A DNA stretch of 13,899 bases from an uncultured Collinsella sp. (GTDB lineage Bacteria; Actinomycetota; Coriobacteriia; Coriobacteriales; Coriobacteriaceae): positions 1 to 13,899 of the forward strand of contig CAKTWK010000045.1 in the NCBI GenBank assembly GCA_934630735.1, in the 5' to 3' direction. Within the stretch, counting starts at the first letter, position 1. Each line of letters opens with the position of its first letter. Below, one piece after another: positions 6,859 through 13,899 of this stretch. A program made the translations under genes and the position numbers. The notes beneath the pieces are model-generated. The model had not been told where the DNA came from and made no database searches. It saw only the letters and a program-made list of their open reading frames with translations.

Positions 6859-7743
6859 TTATTTACCCGTGTTAGCAGACGGGTTATGCGAGGGGACGAC
6901 GACCTTGGACGGCTGCACGAGCGACTCGTCGTGCGCGGCAACCGCTGGGACGCTTGTCCCATCGCTTTTTGCCTTGGTGGATTCGGAACGCGCAATCTCT
7001 TCATCAAGGGCATCGATGTCAGCGTCCTCGACGACGGCGTTGAGCGACTCAAAGACACGGTTCTTAAGGAGCGCGGTGTGCACACCCTCGGTGAGATCGT
7101 GCAGCTTCTTAAAAGCGCGCTCGAGCTTGGCGTCGCGCTCGTCATCGGAGGTATCCATGCCGAGCATGCTCACGAGAACCTGCTCAAACATCGAGGACTC
7201 GCGGTTTGCCGACGATACGTACTGGCGCAGGTTGCGCGGCTCAATGTGGAAGCGCGACAGCTCCGAGCAGTAACGGATAATCGGGAAATCTCGGCCATCG
7301 ACGAGCTCACGGTTCTGCGGGCTCTTGATGATGCGGATAAGATCGTTCTCGGCAAGGGAGCGGATAAACGAAATCTCAACACCGAGCATGTCGGGGATCG
7401 TCTCGATGGGATGCAGCTTTTGCTTGGTCTCCTTGGGCTCCGTCTTAAGCGGAACATCGGACAGAAGACCCACCTCGTAAGCCAAAGTGGACAGGTCCGT
7501 TGCGTTTTCCAAGCGCTGCTTAATGACGTTGAGCGGCATGTAGCGGGTCTTCTGCAGGTGCAGGATGACCTCGAGACGGTCAACGTCTTCCTTGGAGTAC
7601 TGGCGATACCCCTTAGGCGTACGATGAGGGGTGATGAGCCCCTCATCTTCTAGAAATCTAATTTTTGAGTTCGATAGATCGGGGTATGCGCCTCGAAGTA
7701 GGTTGACGACTTGGCCGATACTCAGATAGTTGCGTTCGGCCAT
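6859..7743 (-). CDS. MerR family regulator, FtsR (Rv1828)-like
   Basis: Probable DNA-binding transcription regulator. It has 294 residues with a MerR-type winged helix at the N-terminus (about 5-75): YLSIGQVVNLL, then KIRFLEDEGLITP and GYRQYSKEDVDRL. This N-terminal pattern is that of the actinobacterial Rv1828/FtsR group, in which the Corynebacterium member activates ftsZ. The long C-terminal half is acidic and charged and lacks the Cys or drug-binding features of metal- or drug-sensing MerR proteins. The ATG at 7743 lies 3 bases after the FHA gene stop, so the two are probably translationally coupled. The pairing of an FHA gene with this regulator matches garA-Rv1828 in mycobacteria. Control of division genes is inferred from that relation only. 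Confidence 0.85.
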   Translation of the reverse strand: MAERNYLSIGQVVNLLRGAYPDLSNSKIRFLEDEGLITPHRTPKGYRQYSKEDVDRLEVILHLQKTRYMPLNVIKQRLENATDLSTLAYEVGLLSDVPLKTEPKETKQKLHPIETIPDMLGVEISFIRSLAENDLIRIIKSPQNRELVDGRDFPIIRYCSELSRFHIEPRNLRQYVSSANRESSMFEQVLVSMLGMDTSDDERDAKLERAFKKLHDLTEGVHTALLKNRVFESLNAVVEDADIDALDEEIARSESTKAKSDGTSVPAVAAHDESLVQPSKVVVPSHNPSANTGK

Positions 7744-7746
7744 TAC

Positions 7747-8181
7747 CTACTCACCGGTTTCGATGCGCTCCGGCGTGCTCTCGTGGTAGATGAGCGTGAA
7801 CGTACCGATCTGAACGGAAGAGCCGTCGTGTAGCGGAGCACCGTTGACGATGGCGCCGTCGACCCAGGTGCCGTTGAGCGACCCCAGATCCTCAATACGA
7901 GCGCCCAGGCCCTCACGAATAATGCGTGCGTGGCTGCGCGAGACAGTCATGTCGTTGAGGAAGATGCCGTTCGCGGGATCGCGGCCGATGGTGGTCACGT
8001 CATCCTCGAGCTCAAAGGCAGCTCCGGTCTGCGGGCCCTTAACGATAGACAAGACGGGAGCGGTGATATGCACGTTGGCCATGAGGTCGGGAACGGTGAC
8101 ATCGCTCGAAGGAACACGGAAAACGCAGGTAGCGTCCGCAGTCTTATCGTTCTGAGGCATATTGTTATCCTTGTTGTCCAT
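7747..8181 (-). CDS. FHA domain protein, GarA/OdhI-like
   Basis: Phosphothreonine-binding signalling protein. It has 144 residues, close to GarA and OdhI. AGGGG lies upstream of the ATG at 8181. The FHA domain spans about 43-132, with GRDPANGIFL (66-75), the pThr-contacting SRSHA (81-85) and LGSLNGTWVDG (99-109). The N-terminal tail contains DATCVFRV (16-23), aligned by eye with the ETTSVFR motif whose phosphorylated Thr folds back onto the FHA domain in GarA/OdhI. In mycobacteria and corynebacteria this switch controls 2-oxoglutarate dehydrogenase and glutamate metabolism, and the phosphorylating Ser/Thr kinases are PknB and PknG. No kinase is in the window. Only one Thr remains in the motif here. 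The metabolic target in this organism is unknown. Confidence 0.88.
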   Translation of the reverse strand: MDNKDNNMPQNDKTADATCVFRVPSSDVTVPDLMANVHITAPVLSIVKGPQTGAAFELEDDVTTIGRDPANGIFLNDMTVSRSHARIIREGLGARIEDLGSLNGTWVDGAIVNGAPLHDGSSVQIGTFTLIYHESTPERIETGE

Positions 8182-8246
8182 GACAACCCCTAACTATCGC
8201 GGACGTGCCGCAAAAAATGTACCGTACGTAATCATACCCCAACGAC

Positions 8247-8951
8247 TTAGTCTTCGATTTCGGGGTTAAGAAAGTCGATGTCCTCGTCCTCGGGATGCGC
8301 GATGGCCTGTTTAATGGCAGCCCCGCCCTTAATGGAATAGATGACAGCGGTGAGCATGGAGAAGATGACGCCGCCGTACACAAAGAAGATGCCGAGGGGC
8401 ACCGAGCTGCCGTTGAGGCCCGGGAATGCCGTGTACGTGGCAGGCAGCAGATGCCAGCCGTCCACGACGGGGAACCCAAGCAGCATAAGCGAGAAGCCGG
8501 TCATGAGCAGCGCCGTGGCAATCTTGCCGGGAAAGACGACGTCAATGGGACGACGGTGATAATGGCGCACGATGAGCGTGCCGATGCCCAGGTAGATATC
8601 GCGGCCGATAATGAGCACGCAGACCCAGATGGGAAGCTCGCCGCGGACCACGAGACCCAGCACGCCGGTAAACAGCAGCGCACGGTCACAGATGGGATCC
8701 ATAACCTTGCCGAGCCATGAGACCGTTTTGGTCATGCGGGCAATCTGACCGTCCATCCAGTCGGTGGAGGCCGCGATGGCATAGATGACAATGGCGACGA
8801 CACGGTTGTTGTCCGTCACAAACAAGTACAGGAAGACGAGCGTGAGGATCAGGCGCGTAAAGGTGATGAAATTGGAGATCGTAAAGATCTTATTCGACGG
8901 GTAATCGGAAGTGCCGATAAGCTCCTTTTTGATCTTCTTCTTGATGCCCAC
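8247..8951 (-). CDS. pgsA: CDP-alcohol phosphatidyltransferase, PgsA-like
   Basis: Integral membrane enzyme that transfers a phosphatidyl group from CDP-diacylglycerol to an alcohol, most likely glycerol-3-phosphate to make phosphatidylglycerol phosphate. The full signature D-x2-DG-x2-AR-x8-G-x3-D-x3-D is present (Asp64, Asp67, Gly68, Ala71, Arg72, Gly81, Asp85, Asp89), with about five or six hydrophobic segments and a highly charged cytosolic C-terminus. I chose the GTG at 8951 (234 residues), because GGGGGAG lies just upstream and a good promoter lies at 8988-9016. The frame is open to an ATG at 9077, but that extension would begin upstream of the promoter and lacks membrane character. It is first in the five-gene cluster, 65 bases before the FHA gene. 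Cardiolipin or inositol-phosphate synthases of the same family cannot be fully excluded. Confidence 0.85.
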   Translation of the reverse strand: MGIKKKIKKELIGTSDYPSNKIFTISNFITFTRLILTLVFLYLFVTDNNRVVAIVIYAIAASTDWMDGQIARMTKTVSWLGKVMDPICDRALLFTGVLGLVVRGELPIWVCVLIIGRDIYLGIGTLIVRHYHRRPIDVVFPGKIATALLMTGFSLMLLGFPVVDGWHLLPATYTAFPGLNGSSVPLGIFFVYGGVIFSMLTAVIYSIKGGAAIKQAIAHPEDEDIDFLNPEIED

Positions 8952-8987
8952 AGGACTCCCCCGCTGGTAAACGACAAAACTTTCGAT

Positions 8988-9016
8988 ACTATACCCGTTC
9001 TGGCGATGTCTATCCA
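8988..9016 (-). promoter_or_regulatory. Sigma-70-type promoter for the pgsA cluster
   Basis: On the minus strand TGGATA (9011-9016; 4 of 6 matches to the -35 consensus) and TATAGT (8988-8993; 5 of 6 matches to the -10) are separated by exactly 17 bases. Transcription would start near 8981, leaving a leader of about 30 bases before the GTG at 8951. This supports the GTG as the pgsA start. Confidence 0.5.
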
Positions 9017-9079
9017 GCGTAAGCATAGAGAGTCCAGACATATGGAGGATGCTACTGGGTTGTGCGGGATTCTGCATTT

Positions 9080-9136
9080 GTGTACATCAGCCTCCAAATA
9101 TGACATTATTCGGCATCTTTGATGGCTGATGTACAC
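9080..9136. repeat. 13-bp inverted repeat upstream of pgsA
   Basis: The arms 9080-9092 and 9124-9136 are perfectly complementary over 13 bases, 31 bases apart. They lie upstream of the proximal pgsA promoter and downstream of a second TATAAT (9151-9156, minus strand). They could be two half-sites of a regulator, or the stem of a 5' leader hairpin if transcription starts at the distal box. No U-run follows, so a terminator is unlikely. Confidence 0.45.
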
Positions 9137-9150
9137 GTTTTGATTCGGTG

Positions 9151-9156
9151 ATTATA
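9151..9156 (-). promoter_or_regulatory. Possible distal -10 box upstream of pgsA
   Basis: A consensus TATAAT on the minus strand, but without a recognisable -35 hexamer at the right distance and about 200 bases from the pgsA start. If used, the transcript would begin with the inverted repeat at 9080-9136. Confidence 0.25.
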
Positions 9157-9347
9157 CCGATCGGGAAAGTTGTTGCCTTAAGCAAATTAATCATGATGTG
9201 CGGGTCGAGAAGGGCTGGCGCCAATAGAGCCCAACGGCCGTTACAGCTTCGTTAGAAACGCGCCCCACCATGGGTGGTGAACCCGAAAGGTAAGGCACGC
9301 GGGCACGATGACTCGGCCCGCGCGCCCGGAAGAGAAAGGATAAACCC

Positions 9348-10072
<725 letters not shown>

Positions 10073-10076
<4 letters not shown>

Positions 10077-10843
10077 CGGGCGAGAAAGGCGGCCTGCTCG
10101 CGGCCCTGCGCGCCGAGGTCCTGAAGTCGCGCCACGCGGCACCGGTTCGCCTGGCCGTGCTCATGGCGCTTCCGATGCCGCTGCTCGGCGCGATGCCCTA
10201 CCGGGGCGTGCAGATCTTCAGCGCGTGGAACTACTGGTACGCGCTCTTCCTGCCCGTGTGTCTCTCGCTCGTGGTGGCGTGCGTCGCGCGGGCGGACGCT
10301 CGCACGCGGATGCGGGGGCTTCTGGGCCTGGGCTTCCCGCTCGGGCGCGTCTGGTGGGCCAAGGCGCTCTGGTGCCTCGCGCTCTGCGCGCTCTCGAACC
10401 TCGTGGTCTTCGGCATCTACCTCGCGGGATCGGCGTTCTCCTCGCAGGGCCTCACGGCCACGGGCACGCTCACGATGCTCCTCTGCGCGCTCGTCAACAC
10501 GGTGACCGTGGCGTGGATGATCCCCGCAGGGCTCTTCCTCACGGCGCGGCTCGGCATGCTCGCGGGCATCTTCTGCCCGCTCGCCGCGCAACTCGTGGGT
10601 GGGTTCGCCTGGTCGTTGGTGCCGCTGCCGCAGCTCTTTCCGCCGTCGGCGAGCATGGTCATCCCCACGAGCTTTATCCCCGTGCTGCCGAGCGGCGAGC
10701 CACTCGCGGCGGACATGGCGCTCGGCGGGGCGCTCGCGGCGGATGGCATGCTCACGCTTGCGGGCCTTGCGGTCTGCGCGCTCGCGTTCGTCGCGCTCAC
10801 GGCGGCGGGCGCGACCTGGTTCGCGCGCTCCGAGGAGAGGTGA
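10073..10843 (+). CDS. LanE-type ABC transporter permease
   Basis: First membrane subunit of the LanFEG-type exporter. It has 256 residues, normal for LanE/MutE/SpaE permeases (about 240-250). About six hydrophobic segments are seen, near residues 25-43, 52-72, 95-117, 130-155, 160-185 and 225-250. The segment with WNYWYALFLPVCLSL resembles the conserved aromatic and proline region of this family. There is no ATP-binding motif. It starts inside the stop of the ATPase gene, and its TGA overlaps the ATG of the next permease (TGATG at 10841-10845), so all three subunits are translationally coupled. The subfamily call rests mostly on context and on the E-loop of the partner ATPase. Confidence 0.85.
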
Positions 10844-11658
10844 TGTCCATGACACGACTCTCCGACCCGACGCCGCACATGACTCTCTCGCGGGCCCTGC
10901 TCTCCGAGGCCCTGCGCCTGGCGCGCTCCCCGCTCACGGCGGTGCACCTCGTCTGCGGCCTGGCAGCCGGTCTTGCCTGCGGCGAGTACTTCTCCGTAGC
11001 CCGATGGGACCCGGCGCTGGGCGCAGACGCCTACGCCCAGTTCCTCGGCGCCCTCATGCCGCTCATGTCCGCCATCGTCTGCGGGCTCGCCGTGGACGAG
11101 GAGCGCGCTGCCGGGCGCCTCGCCAACCTCACGGCGGTCCCCTCGCGCGGGCGCGCCGTCGCGGCGAAGCTGCTCGCCCTTGCGGCGCTCGGTGCCGCCG
11201 CGCTGGCCGTGGCGCTCGGCGTGTTCGGGGCCGTGCTCGCCGTCGTCGGGCGCCTGCCGCTCGGGCCCGCTCCGCTTGCGGCCGCCTGGGCGGGCATCGT
11301 GCTGGGCAGCCTGCCCCTCTACGCGCTGGGGCTCGGCGTGGCCCTGCGCCTCGGCCGCAACGCCGCCATCGGCGCCGGCGCGGCGGGGATGCTCCTCGCG
11401 TTCTTCTCAGTGGGCGGACTTGCGCACGGCCTCATGACCGGCGAGCTCACCGGTGCCCTGGCGACGCCCCTGGGCTGGGTGCCGCTCGCCTGGCCCGCGC
11501 GCCTGGGGTCGCTCGGGGTGGAGGCCTTCATCGACGCCGCACGCGCGGCGGGCCCTCTCCTCACGACTGCGCTCGCTAGCCTCGTGCTCACCCTGGCAGC
11601 CGACGCCGTCCTTCTCGTCTGGTTCTGCCGCTTCGAGGACGGGAGGGTAGATGCGTAG
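10843..11658 (+). CDS. LanG-type ABC transporter permease
   Basis: Second membrane subunit of the exporter, 271 residues. The start is the ATG at 10843, overlapping the LanE stop, with AGGAG 5 bases upstream; an ATG two codons later is possible. The frame is open far upstream to 10225, but that stretch is Arg/Gly/His-rich out-of-frame translation of the LanE gene and is not real. Six hydrophobic segments rich in Ala, Leu and Gly are seen, with a motif LPLYALGLGVALRLGRNAAIG in the middle. The cytosolic segment after the second membrane span, VDEERAAGRLANLTAVPSRGRAVAAK, matches the DEE-x-G...PxxR pattern usual in the LanG/MutG permease group. The stop lies inside the following small gene. Confidence 0.88.
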   Translation: MSMTRLSDPTPHMTLSRALLSEALRLARSPLTAVHLVCGLAAGLACGEYFSVARWDPALGADAYAQFLGALMPLMSAIVCGLAVDEERAAGRLANLTAVPSRGRAVAAKLLALAALGAAALAVALGVFGAVLAVVGRLPLGPAPLAAAWAGIVLGSLPLYALGLGVALRLGRNAAIGAGAAGMLLAFFSVGGLAHGLMTGELTGALATPLGWVPLAWPARLGSLGVEAFIDAARAAGPLLTTALASLVLTLAADAVLLVWFCRFEDGRVDA

Positions 11659-11773
11659 GAAGCCGCTCGCCGCCATCCTCGTTCTCCTCTCCGTAGCGCT
11701 CGTCCTGGGCGGGAATGCCCTGCTCGACGCCGTCGAGGCACCCGTGGCTGCGCGCAGGGCTCTGGACCGCTGA
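11651..11773 (+). CDS. Small 40-residue membrane peptide in the immunity operon
   Basis: Below normal gene-calling size and easily missed. The ATG at 11651 overlaps the last codons of LanG and has GGGAGG 4 bases upstream. The frame ends at TGA 11771-11773. The product begins MRRKP, then a hydrophobic helix AAILVLLSVALVLGG (about 7-21), then a 19-residue tail with Asp, Glu and Arg. The positive-inside pattern fits a single-span membrane protein with the tail outside, or an uncleaved signal anchor. There is no Cys, so it is not a lipoprotein like LanI and not a lantibiotic precursor (no Cys, Ser or Thr in the tail). It may be an accessory subunit or modulator of the transporter or kinase. Its reality is inferred from overlap, ribosome-binding site and membrane character. 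Confidence 0.6.
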   Translation: MRRKPLAAILVLLSVALVLGGNALLDAVEAPVAARRALDR

Positions 11774-11791
11774 GCGCGGCGTTAGTACAAT
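11763..11791 (+). promoter_or_regulatory. Internal promoter for the response regulator and kinase
   Basis: TGGACC (11763-11768; 4 of 6 matches to the -35) and TACAAT (11786-11791; 5 of 6 matches to the -10) are separated by 17 bases. The -35 lies inside the last codons of the small peptide gene. Transcription would start near 11798, about 20 bases before the regulator ATG, leaving room for the AGGAGG site at 11807-11812. TACAAT stands out in this GC-rich block. Confidence 0.5.
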
Positions 11792-11818
11792 TTCGACGAG
11801 AGTTTCAGGAGGTCGAAC

Positions 11819-12481
11819 ATGGCGAGGATACTGGCAGTGGATGATGAACGGGCAATCCTCGACGCGCTTGCGCGCGTCCTCGGCCGCGACGGCCATGAGG
11901 TCGTCAAGGCGGCGGACCCGACGGCGGTCCCGGGGATGGACCTCTCGCGCTTCGACCTCGTGCTCTGCGACGTCATGATGCCGGGGCTCGACGGCTTCGA
12001 GCTCGTGCGACAGATCCGCCCGGACTTCGACGGGCCCATCGTCTTCCTGACCGCGCGCGTGGCCGAGGAGGATGCCGTGGCCGCCTACGGCCTGGGCGCC
12101 GACGACTACGTCCGCAAGCCCTTCGGGGCCGCGGAACTGCGCGCCAAGGTCGCGGCCCATCTACGCCGTGAGCGCCGGCCGCGCTCGCACGCCCTCTCCT
12201 TCGGGGAGGTGCGGATCGACCTCGGGGCGCGCGGCCTCGCCGTGGGCGGCGAGGCCGTGCCGCTCACGCCCACCGAGTACGCCATCTGCGAGTACCTCGC
12301 CCGCCACCCCGGGCAGGTCATGAGCCGCGCGCAGATACGCGAGGCGGTGCTCGGCTGGGAGAGCGACGCCGACGACGCGGCCATATCCATGCAGGTCAGC
12401 CGCGCCCGGAGGAAACTCTCCGAGGCCGGCGCCGATCCGATCGCGACCGTCTGGGGGATGGGGTACAAGTGGCAGCTCTGA
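11819..12481 (+). CDS. OmpR/PhoB-family response regulator
   Basis: Transcription factor activated by phosphorylation from the adjacent kinase; probably switches on the transporter operon. It has 220 residues, with an ideal AGGAGG 6 bases before the ATG. The receiver domain (about 1-115) has the acidic pair Asp8-Asp9, phospho-acceptor Asp51 in LVLCDVMMPGLDGF, the switch Thr in FLTAR and Lys in YVRKPFG. The winged-helix DNA-binding domain follows a short linker, with LTPTEYAICEYLARHPGQVMSR and the C-terminal wing TVWGMGYKW. It has all residues of a functional regulator. The kinase start lies within its last codons, indicating coupled translation. In related systems (CprR, SpaR, NisR) such regulators bind upstream of the LanFEG genes. 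Confidence 0.93.
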   Translation: MARILAVDDERAILDALARVLGRDGHEVVKAADPTAVPGMDLSRFDLVLCDVMMPGLDGFELVRQIRPDFDGPIVFLTARVAEEDAVAAYGLGADDYVRKPFGAAELRAKVAAHLRRERRPRSHALSFGEVRIDLGARGLAVGGEAVPLTPTEYAICEYLARHPGQVMSRAQIREAVLGWESDADDAAISMQVSRARRKLSEAGADPIATVWGMGYKWQL

Positions 12482-13899
12482 GGATCGGGGCGCGAGGTCG
12501 CGGCGGCATGCCGCTCTCCTTCGTCATCGCGCGCTACTTCGCCTACGCGTTCGCGGCGGTCGCCACGGCGTGGCTCGCCTCGTTCATAATGCTCTCCGTG
12601 GTGATCAACGCGGGCTTTGTCTACGAGGCAAGCTGGGGGCCGGCCAATGCGCGCGAGGTCGCGGAGGGCTTGGCATGCGACGGCGTCTGCGGGCAGCAGG
12701 ACGTGCCGACGGCGTACCGCTACCTCATCCTGAACAAGGACGGATACGTGCTGATGACAGACCTCGAGAGCACGCGGCTCGAGGACGCGACGGAAATGGC
12801 CCGTACGGCACTCGCCGCGGATCCGGGCACAGTGGAGATCGAGGGCGGGGGTTCGGGCCTCACCTACGCCGCGTTCCCGCTCAAGGGCGGCGGGGCCTGC
12901 GCACTCGTCAGCGAGTACCTGCCGCAGTGGGTCTCGCGCGACCTCGCCGGCCTGCTTCCCAACCCGCAGAACCTCATGCTCGTCGGCGCCGCGGCGGGAA
13001 GCGCGCTCGCGCTCGCGCTCGTGGCGCGCCGCGCGAGCCGCGTGATCTCGCGCAAGATGGCGCCGCTCGCGGAGGCGGCGGGGCGCGTCGGCGCGGGGGA
13101 GCTCGACTTCGCGGTCGGCAGCACCAACGTGCGCGAGGTGAACGACGTCCTCGCCGCGATGGACGCCATGCGGGCCTCCCTCGCCGAGTCGCTTGAGGCC
13201 CGCTGGGCCGCGGAGCGGGGGCAGCGCGAGCAGATGGCGTCGCTCGCCCACGACCTCAAGACGCCGCTCACCGTGCTGCGTGCCAACGCCGACTTCGTGG
13301 CGGAGGAGCTGGAAGACGAGAAAGACGCCGACCTCGCGGCCGCCGCGCGCGACATAGCCGGCAGTGTCGAAAGGCTCGACGGCTACGTGCGCCTGCTCAT
13401 CGAGGCCTCGCGCGGGTCCAGCGGGGCGGAGAGGGCCCCCATGCGGCCGGCCGAGTTCTGCGAGCAGGTTCTCGCCGAGGCCGCCCAGATCGCCCGGGTG
13501 CGAGGCGTGACGCTCGACGCGGCCACGGGCCCCGCTGTCGCGGGCGCGCCCGAGGCCACGCTCGACCGAACCACCCTGGCGCGAGCCGCCGCGAACCTCG
13601 TGGCCAACGCCGCCGAGCACGCACGCTCGCGCGTGGCGGTCTCCTGCGACGTCGCGGGCGGGCGCCTCGTCATCGAGGTTGCCGACGACGGACCGGGCTT
13701 TTCTCCCGCCGCCCTCGAACGCGGCTGCGAGCGCCTCTTCACAGACGACTCCTCCCGCTCCTCGCGCGACGGAGGCCGCCACTACGGGCTCGGCCTCCAC
13801 GTCGCCTCCGAGGCCGCGAGCGCCCACGGGGGCTCCGTCTCGCTCGCCAACAGCCCCTCGGGCGGCGCGGTGGCCACCATCGCGGTCCCCCTGTGCGGG
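12469..13899 (+). CDS. Sensor histidine kinase, 3' end cut by window
   Basis: Membrane kinase that probably senses an antimicrobial peptide or membrane stress and phosphorylates the adjacent regulator. The frame is open from 12469 to the last base (477 codons, no stop). I chose the GTG at 12469, which overlaps the regulator by 13 bases and has GGGG 5 bases upstream; the ATG at 12508 is a reasonable alternative. Numbered from the GTG there is a first membrane span at about 18-46, an extracytoplasmic sensor to about 165 with Cys70 and Cys74 (CDGVC) and Cys144, a second span at 168-185, and a HAMP segment. The DHp region with His261 in SLAHDLKTPLT comes next, then the ATPase domain with N box (Asn380 region, NLVANAAEH), G1 DDGPG and G2 YGLGLH. 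Only a few residues are likely missing at the C-terminus. Confidence 0.92.
   Translation, partial: MAALRIGARGRGGMPLSFVIARYFAYAFAAVATAWLASFIMLSVVINAGFVYEASWGPANAREVAEGLACDGVCGQQDVPTAYRYLILNKDGYVLMTDLESTRLEDATEMARTALAADPGTVEIEGGGSGLTYAAFPLKGGGACALVSEYLPQWVSRDLAGLLPNPQNLMLVGAAAGSALALALVARRASRVISRKMAPLAEAAGRVGAGELDFAVGSTNVREVNDVLAAMDAMRASLAESLEARWAAERGQREQMASLAHDLKTPLTVLRANADFVAEELEDEKDADLAAAARDIAGSVERLDGYVRLLIEASRGSSGAERAPMRPAEFCEQVLAEAAQIARVRGVTLDAATGPAVAGAPEATLDRTTLARAAANLVANAAEHARSRVAVSCDVAGGRLVIEVADDGPGFSPAALERGCERLFTDDSSRSSRDGGRHYGLGLHVASEAASAHGGSVSLANSPSGGAVATIAVPLCG

Larger units (their letters stand above)
8952..9347. other. Divergent intergenic region between pgsA and the ABC transporter operon
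   Basis: About 396 bases without a gene. The left part carries the pgsA promoter, the inverted repeat and the distal -10. The right part (about 9200-9347) becomes GC-rich and leads into the transporter operon. I could not identify a convincing promoter, tRNA or attachment-site repeat in the right part. AAAGGA at 9335-9340 is the ribosome-binding site of the ABC gene. Confidence 0.6.

Noticed and set aside
6508..7653. 381-codon plus-strand frame opposite apt and the MerR gene
   Set aside because: Spans two well-supported genes on the other strand and has no ribosome-binding site or known domain.
8952..9077. 42-codon N-terminal extension of pgsA from an ATG at 9077
   Set aside because: The best promoter lies inside this stretch, the segment lacks membrane or conserved character, and the GTG at 8951 has a GGGGGAG site.
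9157..9347. tRNA gene or attachment site at the composition boundary
   Set aside because: No cloverleaf or T-loop motif was found by eye, and no direct repeat matching the right side of the block could be seen within the window.
10225..10842. Long in-frame extension upstream of LanG
   Set aside because: Overlaps LanE in another frame and reads as Arg/Gly/His-rich sequence. A proper start with ribosome-binding site lies at 10843.
11651..11773. Small peptide as a lantibiotic or bacteriocin precursor with a GG leader site
   Set aside because: The tail after GG has no Cys, Ser or Thr for lanthionine formation, and the hydrophobic helix lies before the GG as in a membrane anchor, not a soluble leader.
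12106..13827. 573-codon open frame on the minus strand opposite the regulator and kinase
   Set aside because: It is antisense to a kinase with intact H, N and G boxes. Its translation is rich in Arg, His, Gly and Ala with no domain, as expected for antisense frames in DNA above 70% G+C.

Overview
The window looks like chromosomal DNA of a Coriobacteriia actinobacterium, most likely Collinsella or a close relative. This is inferred from gene content and from the actinobacterial gene order pgsA - garA-like FHA - ftsR-like MerR, not from any database search. No rRNA, tRNA, CRISPR array or transposase gene was seen.

Layout. (1) 1-426 (+): 3' part of dut, cut by the window edge. (2) 427-883: gene-free and dense in hairpins. 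It holds two full copies and one partial copy of a dispersed structured repeat, plus a separate 22-bp perfect hairpin. (3) 884-2185 (-): a diacylglycerol/MGDG-type glycosyltransferase, divergent from trxB at 2304-3242 (+), which is followed by a DUF1836 HTH protein with a TTG start at 3397-4008 (+). (4) A strong hairpin at 4021-4061 separates DUF1836 from the convergent degV gene (4081-4947, -), which has a palindrome in its promoter region. (5) 5126-8951 (-): a five-gene co-directional cluster in transcription order pgsA - FHA (GarA/OdhI-like) - MerR (FtsR-like) - apt - secreted NlpC/P60 hydrolase. A candidate promoter lies just upstream of the pgsA GTG and a clear intrinsic terminator lies after the hydrolase. 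(6) 9348-13899 (+): a very GC-rich operon encoding a LanFEG-type antimicrobial-peptide ABC transporter (one ATPase with an E-loop, two permeases), an unlisted 40-aa membrane peptide, an OmpR-type response regulator and a HAMP-containing sensor kinase that runs off the window end.

How the genes fit together. The pgsA cluster joins phospholipid synthesis, a phosphorylation-switched FHA protein, a cell-division-type regulator, purine salvage and cell-wall hydrolysis, and reads as a housekeeping envelope/growth unit. The glycosyltransferase (glycolipids) is also an envelope gene. The right-hand operon is a self-contained sense-and-expel system: the kinase probably senses a lantibiotic or similar peptide at the membrane, the regulator activates the ABC genes, and the transporter removes the peptide. 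No lantibiotic precursor or modification gene is visible, so it is best read as stand-alone immunity/resistance, as in CprABC-RK. Base composition jumps from about 50-60% G+C on the left to over 70% in this operon (estimated by eye from sample lines), which suggests a different history for this block.

The most unusual features are the covarying hairpin repeat family (427-870), the one-threonine GarA-like switch motif, and the 40-aa peptide whose 3' end carries the likely promoter of the two-component genes.
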